Source: an uncultured Pelagibacteraceae bacterium (GTDB lineage Bacteria; Pseudomonadota; Alphaproteobacteria; Pelagibacterales; Pelagibacteraceae). Taken from it: a stretch of 64,000 nucleotides of DNA. Both the position numbers and the translations under genes were made by a program. Positions 19,617 to 30,769 of this stretch are shown in pieces. Under the pieces are notes generated by a model that made no database searches, was not told the origin of the DNA, and worked only from the letters and a program-made list of their open reading frames with translations. The stretch lies in contig CACMAX010000002.1 of the NCBI GenBank assembly GCA_902611845.1, positions 1 to 64,000 on the forward strand, written 5' to 3'. The number at the start of each line of letters is the position of its first letter. The stretch's first letter is position 1.

Positions 19617-20405
19617 TTAATCACTATTTCTAAATACACATAATGATGTATTTCTTATATTTAAGATGTTTTTCTCTTTAGAAATTTCATTTAAGTAATT
19701 CACAACGTTTTTAGCAGACTCTTTACCAGGAACGTAATCATGCCATAAAATTATTCCATTTTTATTGAGCATTTTGAAAGATTTCTCCGTATCATTTTTT
19801 ACAACTGAATACGTATGACCTCCATCTATAAATATTAAATCAAATTTATTTATATATTTGCTCTCATCAAAATTGGTTGAATCTTCAAAAATAATATTAA
19901 TTTTATTTTCAACATCAGTACCTGAAAATAAAAATTTTTCATATATACTCTCATTTATTATATTTCTAAATGAAATCTTATTATCTATATTTTCTTTATT
20001 TAAATTTTTTACCTGGTCTGGCCCAAGAGTTAAGGATATAATTTTAGCATCTTTATTTGAATTAAGTGCCATTAAATAAGTAGTTTTTCCACTACAAGTG
20101 CCAAATTCAAATATATTATTACTTTTTTTACTTAATACAGATATTATCCATGCTTCATAATCAGAGGTCATTCCTACAATTTTGTTTTGTGGAGAAATAA
20201 TAAAACTTTTAATTATAGTTTCTTCTTTTGGGCCTTTTAAATTTTTGCTTATCAATTTCTCGTCAAAGATTTTGTCTAGCTCAGATACATCTATTTGTTT
20301 TATTTTGCTTTTATAAAATAAATTTTTAATTTTTTTTTTATTTGTTTTATATGTTAAAAAAAAAATTATTAAAAATAAAATTAAGATTATTAAGTCTTTG
20401 GTCAT
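19617..20405 (-). CDS. Membrane-anchored class I SAM-dependent methyltransferase
   Basis: The 262-residue protein begins with one hydrophobic segment (residues 4-18, [15 protein letters not shown]) and a Lys-rich stop-transfer, so it is tethered to the inner membrane with the rest in the cytoplasm. The soluble domain has the Rossmann methyltransferase pattern: [12 protein letters not shown] near 97 (SAM loop), an [11 protein letters not shown] acidic step, and [12 protein letters not shown] near 188, then [11 protein letters not shown]. This resembles the Methyltransf_24 group, whose members often act on sugars, lipids or small molecules. The substrate is not predictable. It overlaps lepA by 4 bases and ends 1 base before tRNA-Ser. 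Confidence 0.85.
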   Translation of the reverse strand: MTKDLIILILFLIIFFLTYKTNKKKIKNLFYKSKIKQIDVSELDKIFDEKLISKNLKGPKEETIIKSFIISPQNKIVGMTSDYEAWIISVLSKKSNNIFEFGTCSGKTTYLMALNSNKDAKIISLTLGPDQVKNLNKENIDNKISFRNIINESIYEKFLFSGTDVENKINIIFEDSTNFDESKYINKFDLIFIDGGHTYSVVKNDTEKSFKMLNKNGIILWHDYVPGKESAKNVVNYLNEISKEKNILNIRNTSLCVFRNSD

Positions 20406-22210
20406 TCTTTATTAATTCTTAAAACACCTATAAATGCTTCTTGTGGTATCTCAACTTTTCCAAATTGCTTAGCCCTAGCTTTACCTTTTTTCTGTTTTTC
20501 TAGAAGTTTTCTTTTTCTATCTGTCGCTCCACCTCCATGAATTTTTGTTAATACATCCTTTTTAAAACCTTTGATAGTTTCTCGAGCAATAATTTTACCC
20601 CCAATGGCTGCTTGGACTGGGATCATAAAATTATGCCTTGGAATTAAATCTTTTAATTTTTCACATACCTCCCTACCAGTAGTTTGAGCAAAATCTTTAT
20701 GTATCATCATTGCAAGAGCATCAACAGGCTCTGAGTTTACAAGTATATTCATTTTCACAAGGTCTCCTTCTTTGTGATCAATAATTTCATAATCAAAACT
20801 AGCATATCCACTCGTCATAGATTTTAGACGATCATTAAAATCAAATACGACCTCATTTAAAGGTATCTCATAATTAACTACTGCACGATTTCCTGAATAA
20901 CTTAAATTTGTTTGTATACCTCTTTTATTTTGACATAACTTAATAATTGATCCTAAATACTGATCTGGAGTGATAATTGTTGCTTTAATCCATGGTTCTT
21001 CAATAAATTTTATATAAGTAGGATCTGGTAAATTCGAGGGATTTTGAAGTTCGACAATTTCACCGTTATTTAAGTGAACTTTATAAACAACACCTGGTGT
21101 TGTGGTTAATAAATTTATATCAAATTCTCTTTCAAGCCTCTCTGTGATTATTTCAAGGTGCAAAAGACCTAAAAATCCACATCTAAAACCAAGTCCTAAA
21201 GCAGATGATGATTCTGCTTCATAAGAAAAACTTGCATCATTTAATTGTAATTTAGCCAGTCCATCTTTTAACTTTTGATATTCTGAACTATCAACTGGAA
21301 ATAAACCACAAAAAACAACTGGTTTACTTGGTTTAAAGCCAGGTAATGCTTCCCGGAGAGGATTTTCTACATCGCAAATAGTGTCTCCAACTTTAGTCTC
21401 TGATAAAATTTTAATACCAGTTGTAATAAAACCTATTTCTCCAGCGTTAAGTTCACTCACATCTTTTGCCTTAGGTGTAAAAACTCCAACTTTTTCTACT
21501 ATATATTCTTGATTTGTAGACATCATTTTTATTTTCATATTTTTTTTTAGTTTTCCGTCTATAATTCTAACCAATATAACTACTCCAAGGTAAGTGTCAT
21601 ACCAGCTATCAACTAATAAACATTTCAACTTGCTATTTTTTTCACCTTTAGGTCCTGGCAAAGAATTAATAATTTGCTCAAGAATTTCATCTATTCCTTG
21701 TCCAGTTTTTCCAGAGCAAGGAACAGAATTAGATGTATCTATCCCAATAACATCCTCGATTTGATTATTTGTTCTCTCAAGATCAGATGCTGGTAGATCA
21801 ATTTTATTTAATACTGGAATAATCTCATGATTTATATCAAGTGCTTGATATACATTTGCAAGTGTTTGGGCTTCTACGCCTTGTGTACTATCTACAATTA
21901 ATATTGAGCCTTCGCACGCATAAAGGCTTCTACTAACTTCATAACTAAAATCTACATGGCCTGGGGTATCTATAATATTTAATATATAATTTTTACCATT
22001 TTTAGCTTTATAATTTAATTTAACTGTTTGTGCTTTAATTGTTATCCCTCTCTCTCTTTCTATATCCATAGAGTCAAGCACTTGAGATTTCATTTCTCTA
22101 TCACTCAAACCTCCACATCTATGGATTATTCTATCCGCTATAGTTGATTTACCATGATCTATATGAGCTATAATTGCAAAATTCCTAATGTTGTCTATTG
22201 TATCACCCAT
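20402..22210 (-). CDS. lepA: Elongation factor 4 (LepA)
   Basis: LepA is a ribosome-associated translational GTPase that aids initiation or back-translocation under stress. The 602 residues are family length. GTP motifs are visible: AHIDHGKST near 15 (P-loop), [12 protein letters not shown] near 80 and NKIDLPASD near 134. The EF-G-like domains and the LepA-specific C-terminus ([31 protein letters not shown] split over 530-560, then [13 protein letters not shown]) follow. It starts 2 bases after pheT, extending the translation-gene cluster, and overlaps the methyltransferase downstream. Confidence 0.97.
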   Translation of the reverse strand: MGDTIDNIRNFAIIAHIDHGKSTIADRIIHRCGGLSDREMKSQVLDSMDIERERGITIKAQTVKLNYKAKNGKNYILNIIDTPGHVDFSYEVSRSLYACEGSILIVDSTQGVEAQTLANVYQALDINHEIIPVLNKIDLPASDLERTNNQIEDVIGIDTSNSVPCSGKTGQGIDEILEQIINSLPGPKGEKNSKLKCLLVDSWYDTYLGVVILVRIIDGKLKKNMKIKMMSTNQEYIVEKVGVFTPKAKDVSELNAGEIGFITTGIKILSETKVGDTICDVENPLREALPGFKPSKPVVFCGLFPVDSSEYQKLKDGLAKLQLNDASFSYEAESSSALGLGFRCGFLGLLHLEIITERLEREFDINLLTTTPGVVYKVHLNNGEIVELQNPSNLPDPTYIKFIEEPWIKATIITPDQYLGSIIKLCQNKRGIQTNLSYSGNRAVVNYEIPLNEVVFDFNDRLKSMTSGYASFDYEIIDHKEGDLVKMNILVNSEPVDALAMMIHKDFAQTTGREVCEKLKDLIPRHNFMIPVQAAIGGKIIARETIKGFKKDVLTKIHGGGATDRKRKLLEKQKKGKARAKQFGKVEIPQEAFIGVLRINKE

Positions 22211-22212
22211 TT

Positions 22213-24621
22213 TTAGGATCTAATTTTTGCGCCAGACTTTGACTCAACTGAGGAGATAATTAGTTTATTAATATTGTCCAGGTCGTTTTCATTTAATGTT
22301 TTTTCTTCTGACTGAATGGTTACATTAACAGCTATTGATTTTTTTCCCTGTGGTATATTTTCTCCCTCAAAAACATCAAATACTCTTACTGACTTTATTA
22401 ATTTGTTATCAACAGATTTAATCATATTAACTAATTCTTGAGATTTAAAATTTTTATTAATAATAAATGCAAAATCTCTCTCTGATTTTTGGAAATCAGA
22501 AAATTTATATTCAGATTTTGAATCTTTTATCTTTTGTTTTGACGCTCTTATATAATCAAGACAAATTTCAAATATTACCAAACCTTCGGTTTTTATATCT
22601 AATTTTTTTATTATGTTTGGATGTATTTCACCAAAATATGCTATAGCATTTTTTTCATTTTTATTTTGGTACACTCCTCCAGATTTTCCTGGGTGATAGT
22701 AAGAAGGAGTTCTATCATCTATTATAATATCATCTTTATTAATCCCTGCTTCAAAAAGACTTTGTATTACATCTTTTTTTACATCGAATGTATCTACAAT
22801 TCTTTCTTTATCATTCCAAGATAATCTTGAAACCTTTCCTGCTCTTAGAGCACCTATCACAGTAAGTTGATCTCCAGGATTTTTTCCTTTAAACGCAGGA
22901 CCAATTTCAAATAAAGAAATGTCTTTAAATCCTCTATCTAAATTTTTCTTCAAATAAAATAATAAATTTGGGAAAATAGAATTTCTTAAAACATTTAGAT
23001 CTGAACTAATCGGATTTACAATTGGTATTTCTTCTTCATGTTCTTTAAATAATTGATTAATTTTAGAGTCAGTAAATGACCATGTCACGGTCTCTAAATA
23101 ACCTTTAGATGCGACAGATCTTTGTAAAAAATGAAATAATTTCTGATAATAGTTAAGTGTTGGCTTTAATCTTGTCTTAATGGGTTCTGAAGTATTAATA
23201 TGCTCGTAGCCTTTTATTCTCACTATTTCTTCAACAATATCAATTGATTGAGTTATGTCTGGTCTCCAAGAGGGTACTACTAACTTTAAAATTTTTTTAT
23301 TCTTAGATACATCAAAACCTAGCTTTTCAAGTATTTTAATTAATTCTTTATTTTCAACATTAAATCCGGTTGTTTTTTCAAAAAGAAATGGATCAAAATT
23401 AATTATTGTTTTTTTATGATTTTCAATTTTTTTTATATCTAAATTACTTATTTCACCTCCACAAATTTGTTTTATTAGCTCAGATGCCTTTATTAATCCT
23501 TCTTGAATGGAAAGGGGATCTATGCCTCTTTCGAATCTGAATTTTGCATCTGTATCTATATTTAATTGTTTAGAGGTTTTTCTTATTGAACGTGGTAAAA
23601 AATAAGCAGATTCTAATAATATATTTTTAGTCGAATATTCTGTTCCAGATCTTGTCCCACCAATTATGCCGCCAAGACCAAGGACTCCAGATCTGTCAGA
23701 AATAACGCACATATCATTTTCTAAAATATATTTTTTATTATCTAAGGCTTCGAAGCTTTCTCCTTTAGAAGAACTTCTAACAATAATTTCATTATCTATT
23801 TTATCTGCATCATAAGCGTGTAATGGTCTATTTAAATCAAACATTACATAATTAGTAATATCGACTATCGCAGATATTGGTTTTTGGCCTAAAGACAGAA
23901 TTTTATCTTTTAGCCATTTTGGACTCTCTTTATTTATTACACCTTTTATTAAACAACTTCCAAATGTTGTGCATCCTTGAGCTTTTTCTTTTTTTATTGT
24001 TACGTTTATATTTTGATTACCTTTAAATTTTAAATTGGATTTTTTATTAATTTTTAATTTACCAGCACCAGCAGCAGATAAATCTCTAGCAATTCCTCTT
24101 ACTCCTAAACAATCTGGTCTATTGGGTGTAATTGATAAATCTATCACTTTTTCAGAAGTGTTTTTAAAATATTTTTCTCCAATTTTATTTGCATATTTAT
24201 TGTTTTTTAATTCTATAATTCCATCACTTTCATTGGATAATAGTAATTCTGACTCAGAACAAAGCATTCCATATGATGTTACACCTCTTATTTTACTTAC
24301 AGATAATTTCATTTGATTTTTAGGAATAATCGATCCTGGAGGTGCATAAACAGTCAAAAGACCATTTTTTGCATTTGGGGCTCCACATACTACTTCAATT
24401 GTTTTGTCGCTACCTATATCAACATCACATAACTTCAATCTGTCAGCATTTGGATGAGTTTTGGCATTTATAATTTTTGCAACAATAAATGTATCTAATT
24501 CAGATGTAGAACTCTCAAAACTTTCTACTTCTAGACCAATATTAGTTAATTTATCTATTATTTGATTATTGTTAAATTTTGTATCAAGATGGTTTTTTAA
24601 CCAGTCAACTGTGAACTTCAT
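22213..24621 (-). CDS. pheT: Phenylalanyl-tRNA synthetase beta subunit
   Basis: PheT pairs with PheS to charge tRNA-Phe; the beta chain contains the editing site and tRNA-binding domains. The 802 residues include the N-terminal EMAP/OB tRNA-binding domain ([17 protein letters not shown] near 46), the B3/B4 editing region ([22 protein letters not shown] split near 160-185), the B5 helix-turn region, the catalytic-like B6/B7 domain, and a C-terminal ferredoxin-fold anticodon-binding domain ending in GAKIRS. It overlaps pheS by 4 bases (ATGA), the standard arrangement. Confidence 0.97.
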   Translation of the reverse strand: MKFTVDWLKNHLDTKFNNNQIIDKLTNIGLEVESFESSTSELDTFIVAKIINAKTHPNADRLKLCDVDIGSDKTIEVVCGAPNAKNGLLTVYAPPGSIIPKNQMKLSVSKIRGVTSYGMLCSESELLLSNESDGIIELKNNKYANKIGEKYFKNTSEKVIDLSITPNRPDCLGVRGIARDLSAAGAGKLKINKKSNLKFKGNQNINVTIKKEKAQGCTTFGSCLIKGVINKESPKWLKDKILSLGQKPISAIVDITNYVMFDLNRPLHAYDADKIDNEIIVRSSSKGESFEALDNKKYILENDMCVISDRSGVLGLGGIIGGTRSGTEYSTKNILLESAYFLPRSIRKTSKQLNIDTDAKFRFERGIDPLSIQEGLIKASELIKQICGGEISNLDIKKIENHKKTIINFDPFLFEKTTGFNVENKELIKILEKLGFDVSKNKKILKLVVPSWRPDITQSIDIVEEIVRIKGYEHINTSEPIKTRLKPTLNYYQKLFHFLQRSVASKGYLETVTWSFTDSKINQLFKEHEEEIPIVNPISSDLNVLRNSIFPNLLFYLKKNLDRGFKDISLFEIGPAFKGKNPGDQLTVIGALRAGKVSRLSWNDKERIVDTFDVKKDVIQSLFEAGINKDDIIIDDRTPSYYHPGKSGGVYQNKNEKNAIAYFGEIHPNIIKKLDIKTEGLVIFEICLDYIRASKQKIKDSKSEYKFSDFQKSERDFAFIINKNFKSQELVNMIKSVDNKLIKSVRVFDVFEGENIPQGKKSIAVNVTIQSEEKTLNENDLDNINKLIISSVESKSGAKIRS

Positions 24622-25685
24622 CTACTTAGTCCTCTATAATTTGAAGGGACATCCAATGGATCGAAGCCAAAGTGACTTAACCATCTATAATCAGTCTCAA
24701 AAAAGGCTCTTAAATCATTAATTCCATATTTTAACATTCCAAGTCTGTCTATGCCAATTCCAAAGGCATATCCTTGATATTTACTTGGATTAACATTTAC
24801 ATTTTTTAAAACATTTGGATGAACCATTCCACAGCCTAGAATTTCTAACCATTTATTACCTTCACCAATTACTATCTTTCCATTTTTAATTTCATATCCT
24901 ATATCTACTTCTGCTGAAGGTTCTGTAAATGGAAAATGACTTGGTCTGAATCTCATTTTAATTTTATCAACTTCAAAAAACTCCTTAATAAAATAATTTA
25001 AACATCCTTTTAAATGTCCCATATTTATATTCTTATCTATATGAAGTCCCTCAACTTGATGAAACATCGGAGCATGGGTTTGGTCGCTATCTGATCTGTA
25101 AGTTCGTCCTGGAGCAATAATTTTAAAAGGAGGTTTGCCTTTTAGCATAGTTCTTACCTGCACTGGAGATGTGTGAGTTCTCAAAAGTAATTCCTTATTA
25201 TTATCAAGGTAAAAAGTATCATGCATATCTCTAGCTGGATGGTTATCCGGTGTATTTAATGCTGTAAAATTATTATATTCATTTTCTACATCTGGGCCTT
25301 CCTCAACACTAAATCCTATTTCAGAAAATATAGATGAAATTTCATCTATTACCTGGGAGACTGGATGAATTTTACCAATTTCAATATTTCTTTCTGGAAG
25401 AGTTACATCAATTTTTTCTTTCTCAAGCTTTAAATTAATTTCTTTAGTTTCAATTTCTTGGATTTTGATTGATATTTTATTTTGAAGTTCATCTTTAATA
25501 TTATTTAAATTTGAGGCTAATTTTTTTCTTTCCTCTACAGAAATCGAACCTAATTTTTTAAATTCATTCGATATAATTCCATTTTTTCCGAATAGTTCGG
25601 ATTTGATGTTATTTACTTTTTCAATGTTATTTTCTGTGTTAAGCTTATCAATATAATCATCTTTTATTTTTTTAATATCAGACAT
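24618..25685 (-). CDS. pheS: Phenylalanyl-tRNA synthetase alpha subunit
   Basis: PheS is the catalytic chain of the class II Phe-tRNA synthetase. The 355 residues have an N-terminal coiled coil (1-100), then the class II motifs: [10 protein letters not shown] near 107 (motif 1), [12 protein letters not shown] and [21 protein letters not shown] near 195-215 (motif 2, read in two parts), and a C-terminal GFGIGIDRL-like [15 protein letters not shown] (motif 3). All are intact. It follows rplT after 43 bases; no clear terminator or leader peptide is seen there. Confidence 0.97.
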   Translation of the reverse strand: MSDIKKIKDDYIDKLNTENNIEKVNNIKSELFGKNGIISNEFKKLGSISVEERKKLASNLNNIKDELQNKISIKIQEIETKEINLKLEKEKIDVTLPERNIEIGKIHPVSQVIDEISSIFSEIGFSVEEGPDVENEYNNFTALNTPDNHPARDMHDTFYLDNNKELLLRTHTSPVQVRTMLKGKPPFKIIAPGRTYRSDSDQTHAPMFHQVEGLHIDKNINMGHLKGCLNYFIKEFFEVDKIKMRFRPSHFPFTEPSAEVDIGYEIKNGKIVIGEGNKWLEILGCGMVHPNVLKNVNVNPSKYQGYAFGIGIDRLGMLKYGINDLRAFFETDYRWLSHFGFDPLDVPSNYRGLSR

Positions 25686-25728
25686 TTTAATAGAATATTT
25701 GTTAAAGGAAGAAAAACAATAGTCTTGA

Positions 25729-26085
25729 TTAATTTAATGCTGCTTGAGCCTTTTTAACTATAGTTTTGAATGCTTCGGGGTTATCGTAAGCAATTTCTGC
25801 AAGAATTTTTCTATCTAATTTAATTCCTGATTTGCTTAAACCATTAATAAACTTTGAATATGTTATACCTTCTGATCTGACACCAGCATTAATTCTTTGT
25901 ATCCACAGTGATTTGAAATCCCTTTTTTTATTTCTTCTATCTCTATAAGCATACTGCATAGCTTTTTCCATTGCTTGTCTTGCAACTCTTATGGTATTTT
26001 TTCTTCTTCCCCACTGACCTTTAACAGCTTTTAAAACTTTTTTGTGTTTAGCTCTGCTTGTAACTCCTCTTTTAACTCTTGCCAT
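25729..26085 (-). CDS. rplT: 50S ribosomal protein L20
   Basis: L20 binds 23S rRNA early in 50S assembly. The 118 residues begin [16 protein letters not shown] and contain the basic N-terminal tail and [16 protein letters not shown] segments that are diagnostic of the family. Length is typical. It lies 1 base after rpmI. In many bacteria L20 represses its own operon by binding the leader mRNA; I could not identify such a site here. Confidence 0.98.
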   Translation of the reverse strand: MARVKRGVTSRAKHKKVLKAVKGQWGRRKNTIRVARQAMEKAMQYAYRDRRNKKRDFKSLWIQRINAGVRSEGITYSKFINGLSKSGIKLDRKILAEIAYDNPEAFKTIVKKAQAALN

Positions 26086-26086
26086 T

Positions 26087-26293
26087 TTATCCTCTTATGC
26101 TGTAAGGCATATAAGATTTTACTATCTTACCATCTTGTTTGGATAAAACAGTCGTGCCTCTTTGTTTTCTAATTTGTGAATTCGTTCTTTTAATCATGCC
26201 GTGTCTTTTTCCAGCCTGTGGGGTAATAACCTTGCCTTTAGCTGAGATTTTAAATCTTTTTTTAGCTGAACTTTTTGTTTTTAACTTGGGCAT
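26087..26293 (-). CDS. rpmI: 50S ribosomal protein L35
   Basis: L35 is a small basic 50S protein. The 68 residues [14 protein letters not shown]...[14 protein letters not shown] and [10 protein letters not shown]-like segment match the family over the full length. It sits between infC (52 bases upstream) and rplT (1 base downstream), in the widely conserved infC-rpmI-rplT order. Confidence 0.98.
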   Translation of the reverse strand: MPKLKTKSSAKKRFKISAKGKVITPQAGKRHGMIKRTNSQIRKQRGTTVLSKQDGKIVKSYMPYSIRG

Positions 26294-26345
26294 AATTTTC
26301 GGGGTTATACAAATATTAAATTAAATTTACAACTAGAAATATGGC

Positions 26346-26891
26346 TTATAAAGGCTGGATTACCATAATCATTTGCTTTCCATCAAATTTTGGCTGAAGC
26401 TCTACTCTCCCAATAGTCTCCATATCTACCTTAATTTTATCCATTAATTCATTGCCAAGGTTTGAATGTTGTAACTCTCTCCCTTTGAACCTTATTGTAA
26501 ATTTGACTTTATCACCTTTTGCCAAAAATTTCTGAGCATTTTTAATTTTGAAAGTGTAGTCATGAACTTCTGTAACTGGCCTTAATTTTATTTCTTTTAA
26601 TTCAATTTTCTTTTGTTTTTTTTTTGCTTTGTTAGCTTTTTTTTGTGCGTCGTATTTATATTTACCCATGTCCATAATTTTACAGACAGGTGGTTTTGCA
26701 TTCGGAGCAATTTCGATTAAATCTAAACCTTCATTTTTTGCTTTATTGATAGCCTCATTTAAATTTAAAATTCCTAAATTTTCTCCATCACTTGCAATAA
26801 CTTGAACTTCATTTGATGTAATCCTGTTGTTAGACCTTGGGCCTCTTGCTTTAGTTCTTTTTTGAAAATAATTTTGTTTAAAATCAGCCAC
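26346..26891 (-). CDS. infC: Translation initiation factor IF-3
   Basis: IF-3 binds the 30S subunit and controls start-codon and initiator-tRNA choice. The 181 residues have the N-terminal domain (NNRITSNEVQVI near 21), a Lys-rich linker (KANKAKKKQKK near 90) and the C-terminal domain (RPVTEVHDYTFKIKNAQKFL split near 105-125, KVKFTIRFKGRE). The start is GTG at 26891, directly after the thrS stop codon. Enterobacterial infC uses the rare AUU start for self-regulation; that device is not present here. Confidence 0.97.
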   Translation of the reverse strand: MADFKQNYFQKRTKARGPRSNNRITSNEVQVIASDGENLGILNLNEAINKAKNEGLDLIEIAPNAKPPVCKIMDMGKYKYDAQKKANKAKKKQKKIELKEIKLRPVTEVHDYTFKIKNAQKFLAKGDKVKFTIRFKGRELQHSNLGNELMDKIKVDMETIGRVELQPKFDGKQMIMVIQPL

Positions 26892-28811
26892 TTAGATTGA
26901 AGGGGCTTTATTTAGATCTGAATATTTTTTTATAAATTCTTTCAAAGCCATATTTTCTTGTTTATTAGAATCCAATCTTCTAATAGTTACACTGTTGGAG
27001 TCAACTTCTTTTTTTCCACAAATCAATAACATTGGTACTTTTGTTAAAGAATGATCTCTTATTTTATAATTTAAATTGTGATTTTTAAGATCCACCTCCA
27101 CAATCAAACCACTTCGTTTTAATTCCTTAGCTACACTTTTAGCATATTCATCAAAATCACTGGAGATTGGAATAACTACTGCTTGTAAAGGTGATATCCA
27201 AAATGGCAGCTTACCTGCATAATTCTCAATAAGGATACCTATGAACCTTTCTAAAGATCCAAATAATGCTCTGTGTAACATTACAGGCACTTTTTTAGTT
27301 CCATCTTTATCAACAAAAGAAGCCCCTAATCTACCTGGTAAATTTAAATCTACTTGCAAGGTTCCACACTGCCAATCTCTACCGATTGCATCTCTTAAAA
27401 CAAATTCAATTTTTGGTCCATAAAATGCGCCCTCACCTTTATTGATTGAGTACTCTAGCTTTGTCGCTTTAATTGCCTCTAACAACGCAGCCTCTGATTT
27501 ATCCCAAACTTTATCGTCACCAACTCTTAAATCTGGTCTATCTGAATATTTTAAAATAACATCTTCAAAACCAAGATCTTTATAAATTTCTAAAATTAAA
27601 TTTGTAACACTCAAACATTCTTCGGTAATTTGTTCTTCTGTACAAAAAATATGTGCATCATCTTGAGTAAAGGCTCTTACACGTAATAATCCATGCAATG
27701 CACCTGAAGGTTCATATCTATGAACTTTTCCAAATTCTGACATCTTTAAAGGTAAATCTCTATAACTTTTAAGTCCTTGATTAAATACTTGAACACACCC
27801 AGGACAATTCATGGGTTTAATTGCAAATACTTTTTCATCTGGTGTAGTTGAAGTATACATATTAGCTCCAAATTTTTCCCAGTGGCCAGATTTTTCCCAC
27901 AAAGATCTATCAAGTATTTCTGGCGTATTTATCTCTTTGTAACCATCGTGATCTTGTTTCATTCTCATATATGAAACTAATTTTTGGAACAAATTCCATC
28001 CTTTCTGATGCCAAAACACAGATCCAGGACTTTCTTCTCTAAAATGAAATAAATCCATTTCTTTTCCAATTTTTCTATGATCTCTTTTTTCTGCTTCCTC
28101 AATTCTCTGAAGATAAAGGTCTAATTCTTTTTGAGTTGCCCAACCAGTACCATATATTCTTTGAAGCATTTCATTATTAGAGTCACCACGCCAATAAGCT
28201 CCAGATACTTTTGTCAGTTTAAAAGCCTTACCTATTTTACCAGAAGATACTAAATGTGGACCTCTACATAAATCATGCCATGTTTCGCCATGATGATAAA
28301 CCGTAAGTTCTTCGTTTTTAGGAATGCTCTCAATTATCTCGGCTTTGTATTTTTCTCCAATTTTTTTAAAATGACTTATTGCTTTATCTCTTTCCCAAAC
28401 TTCTTTTCTTGTTTTTACATCTTTATCTATTATCTCTGACATTTTTTTTTCAATCTTTTTTAAATCATCGCTAGTAAAAGGCTCTTTTCTTGCAAAATCA
28501 TAGTAAAATCCATTTTCTATAACTGGCCCAATTGTTACCTGTGTGCCAGGGTAAAGTTCTTGAACGGCCATAGCCATTATATGTGCAGTATCATGCCTGA
28601 TAACTTCTAAACCTTCTGGATCTTTAGCTGTAAATATTTTAATAGAACAATCATTTTCAATAACAGTATATAAATCTTTAAGTTCACCGTTTATGCTCAT
28701 TACTAAAGCTTGCTTACCTAAAGACTTGCTAATTTTTTCAGCAACCTCAGTACCTGTTATGCTTTTTTCAAAGTTTAATTTCTTTCCATCTGGTAGTGTA
28801 ATATTTGGCAT
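26892..28811 (-). CDS. thrS: Threonyl-tRNA synthetase
   Basis: ThrRS charges tRNA-Thr. The 639 residues show the TGS domain (1-60), the editing domain with HDTAHIMAMAVQELYP (zinc-like HxxxH) near 73 and a later Cys/His segment HDLCRGPHL near 180, the class II catalytic core with NCPGCVQVF near 333 (zinc Cys) and RYEPSGALHGLLRVR (motif 2), and the C-terminal anticodon-binding domain. Full length. Its start overlaps the glycosyltransferase stop by one base (TAATG), so the glycosyltransferase and thrS are co-transcribed. Confidence 0.97.
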   Translation of the reverse strand: MPNITLPDGKKLNFEKSITGTEVAEKISKSLGKQALVMSINGELKDLYTVIENDCSIKIFTAKDPEGLEVIRHDTAHIMAMAVQELYPGTQVTIGPVIENGFYYDFARKEPFTSDDLKKIEKKMSEIIDKDVKTRKEVWERDKAISHFKKIGEKYKAEIIESIPKNEELTVYHHGETWHDLCRGPHLVSSGKIGKAFKLTKVSGAYWRGDSNNEMLQRIYGTGWATQKELDLYLQRIEEAEKRDHRKIGKEMDLFHFREESPGSVFWHQKGWNLFQKLVSYMRMKQDHDGYKEINTPEILDRSLWEKSGHWEKFGANMYTSTTPDEKVFAIKPMNCPGCVQVFNQGLKSYRDLPLKMSEFGKVHRYEPSGALHGLLRVRAFTQDDAHIFCTEEQITEECLSVTNLILEIYKDLGFEDVILKYSDRPDLRVGDDKVWDKSEAALLEAIKATKLEYSINKGEGAFYGPKIEFVLRDAIGRDWQCGTLQVDLNLPGRLGASFVDKDGTKKVPVMLHRALFGSLERFIGILIENYAGKLPFWISPLQAVVIPISSDFDEYAKSVAKELKRSGLIVEVDLKNHNLNYKIRDHSLTKVPMLLICGKKEVDSNSVTIRRLDSNKQENMALKEFIKKYSDLNKAPSI

Positions 28812-29965
28812 TAGTTTATTAATTTTTTATACTCTGAATAAGTAGAAAAACACATTTTTTCAACATTAAATTTTGAAACAACATTTTTTCTACCTTCTAT
28901 GCCTATTTGATTGATGGTCTGTTCATCTAAATTCATAATTTCTATTAATTTTTTTGAAAGATCCTCAGAGTTATTTGCTTCAAATAAAAATCCTGTTTTA
29001 TTTTCATCTATAGTCTCTTTTGATCCCCCAATGTTACTTGCAACAATTGGTTTTTTCATTGCCTGAGCCTCAACAGATATTCTTCCAAAGGCTTCTGGTT
29101 CTATTGATGAGGAAACTATGATGTCTGAAACTTTGTAAGCTAATGGCATATTTTTACAATGATCTATGAATCTTACTTGGTTGGTTAATCTGTACTGTTC
29201 AACTAACCTAATAAGTTTCTTTTTGTAAAGTTCTCTTCCTTGATCGCTCCCAAGAATAATTACATCAAATACCTCGTGCCCTAAATTAATATTTACTTTA
29301 TTAATAGCATCTAAAAACATTTCTTGGCCTTTCCATTCTGTTAATCTTCCAGGTAATAGAACAGTTTTTCTCTCAATTTTTAGTCCCCATGATTTAAATA
29401 ATTCATCTTCCTCTGTTTCTATTGTAGTTGATGGATCAAAATAATCAGTATTAATGCCTCTAAATATCACCAAGAATTTTTTTTTATCATTAAGGTATTC
29501 GGAATAGTTTTCTTTAATATGCGAAAATATAAAATTAGACCCAGCAATAATTAAATCTGATCTCAACATTACAGAATTATATAATTTTTTTAATTTACTT
29601 TTGAAATTATATGTTCCATGAAATGTAGTTACAAATTTACGTCGTGTGATTTTGGTAGCTATCAAACAAGACCATGCAGGTGCTCTACTTCTAGCGTGGA
29701 CAATATTAATTCCATAAAATAAAATTATTAAAGAAATAATTATTGAATTAAAAAAAACCAAAATGGGGTTTTTGGAATTAACGGGTAATCTTATATATTT
29801 AACTTTTTTTTTATCTATAAACTTTGTTAATTCACCACCGTTGCAAATTAAAAAAGATTTACAATCATTTTCATGTAGATAGTGTGCGATATCATAACAA
29901 CCTGTTTCTGCGCCACCGTATCCAAGTTTTGGTATAACTTGCAGAACTTTCAATTTTGGATGCAT
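28811..29965 (-). CDS. GT4-type glycosyltransferase
   Basis: The 384-residue protein has the GT-B fold of family GT4. The N-terminal domain starts VLQVIPKLGYGGAE (Gly-rich acceptor loop). A hydrophobic stretch near residues 70-88 could associate with the membrane. The C-terminal nucleotide-sugar domain contains LLPGRLTEWKGQ near 205 and the EPEAFGRISVEAQAM signature near 295. Such enzymes build lipopolysaccharide or other surface glycans, but donor and acceptor are unknown. It is the first gene of the thrS-infC-rpmI-rplT-pheST-lepA run, an odd partner for translation genes. Confidence 0.9.
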   Translation of the reverse strand: MHPKLKVLQVIPKLGYGGAETGCYDIAHYLHENDCKSFLICNGGELTKFIDKKKVKYIRLPVNSKNPILVFFNSIIISLIILFYGINIVHARSRAPAWSCLIATKITRRKFVTTFHGTYNFKSKLKKLYNSVMLRSDLIIAGSNFIFSHIKENYSEYLNDKKKFLVIFRGINTDYFDPSTTIETEEDELFKSWGLKIERKTVLLPGRLTEWKGQEMFLDAINKVNINLGHEVFDVIILGSDQGRELYKKKLIRLVEQYRLTNQVRFIDHCKNMPLAYKVSDIIVSSSIEPEAFGRISVEAQAMKKPIVASNIGGSKETIDENKTGFLFEANNSEDLSKKLIEIMNLDEQTINQIGIEGRKNVVSKFNVEKMCFSTYSEYKKLIN

Positions 29966-29975
29966 ATGGTAGAGT

Positions 29976-29981
29976 TATAAT
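29976..29981 (+). promoter_or_regulatory. Possible -10 box (TATAAT) for the alpha/beta hydrolase
   Basis: The divergent spacer 29966-30007 is only 42 bases. It contains a consensus TATAAT on the plus strand 26 bases before the hydrolase ATG, a normal distance for a short leader. No convincing -35 is seen. The minus-strand glycosyltransferase and the whole thrS operon must also start transcription in this spacer or inside the hydrolase gene. The hexamer is common by chance in such AT-rich DNA. Confidence 0.4.
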
Positions 29982-30007
29982 ATTTCAAATCAATTTTAGT
30001 ACTTTAT

Positions 30008-30769
30008 ATGAAAAAATTTAAATTTCTAAAAATTTCTAAAACAAAAAAACTAAGATATATAAGCAATTATTATAAGAAAAATCTTTATATTATATTTTTA
30101 CCAGGTTTTGCATCCGATATAGAAGGAGATAAACCTAAAAGATTTTTAAACTATGCTAAAAAAAATAAATTGGGTTTTTTGGCACTAGAATATTCTGGAT
30201 ACGGAAAATCTTCAGGTGAATTTACAAAAGGAAATATTTCCACTTGGGCAAATGATGCAAAACAGACTATTAAGAATATAGTTAAAAAAAATGATATAAT
30301 TTTAATAGGTTCTAGTATGGGTGCTTGGATTTCTTTATTATTATTTAAATCAATTAAGAAACAGATTAAAGGCTTTATGGGAATTGGCTCTGCTCCAGAA
30401 TTTTTAACAAGAATAATGTGGAAAAAATTTTCAAAAAAGACAAAGAGTGAAATTATCAAAAAAGGTATTAGCAAAATTAAAAATGGTGGGTATGAGTATC
30501 TCATATCTAATCAATTAATTAAAGATGGAAGAAAAAAACAAAATAAAGTTTTGAATGTTAAAATTCTAATGAAAATACCTGTTACTATGGTCCATGGTCA
30601 AAAAGATGAAGTTGTACCAATTAAATACTCAAGAGAAGTTTTAAAAATCTTCAGCAAAGCAAAAAAAAAATTAAATATAATTAAGAAGGGTGACCATAGT
30701 CTCTCATCAAAAAAAAATCTAAACATTATTTGTAAAGAGTTAGATAATATTATTAAAAATACTAACTAG
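30008..30769 (+). CDS. Alpha/beta hydrolase (ABHD10-like esterase or thioesterase)
   Basis: The 253 residues form an alpha/beta hydrolase with LPGFASDIEGDK near 31 (oxyanion region), the nucleophile elbow GSSMG with Ser103, a catalytic Asp in HGQKDEVVP near 197 and His in KGDHSL near 232. The FLPGF.SD..GDK pattern resembles the ABHD10 group found in mitochondria and alphaproteobacteria, which includes acyl-protein thioesterases and acyl-glucuronide esterases. Substrate is therefore inferred only. The gene stands alone on the plus strand and overlaps the end of gltB by 8 bases. Confidence 0.85.
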   Translation: MKKFKFLKISKTKKLRYISNYYKKNLYIIFLPGFASDIEGDKPKRFLNYAKKNKLGFLALEYSGYGKSSGEFTKGNISTWANDAKQTIKNIVKKNDIILIGSSMGAWISLLLFKSIKKQIKGFMGIGSAPEFLTRIMWKKFSKKTKSEIIKKGISKIKNGGYEYLISNQLIKDGRKKQNKVLNVKILMKIPVTMVHGQKDEVVPIKYSREVLKIFSKAKKKLNIIKKGDHSLSSKKNLNIICKELDNIIKNTN

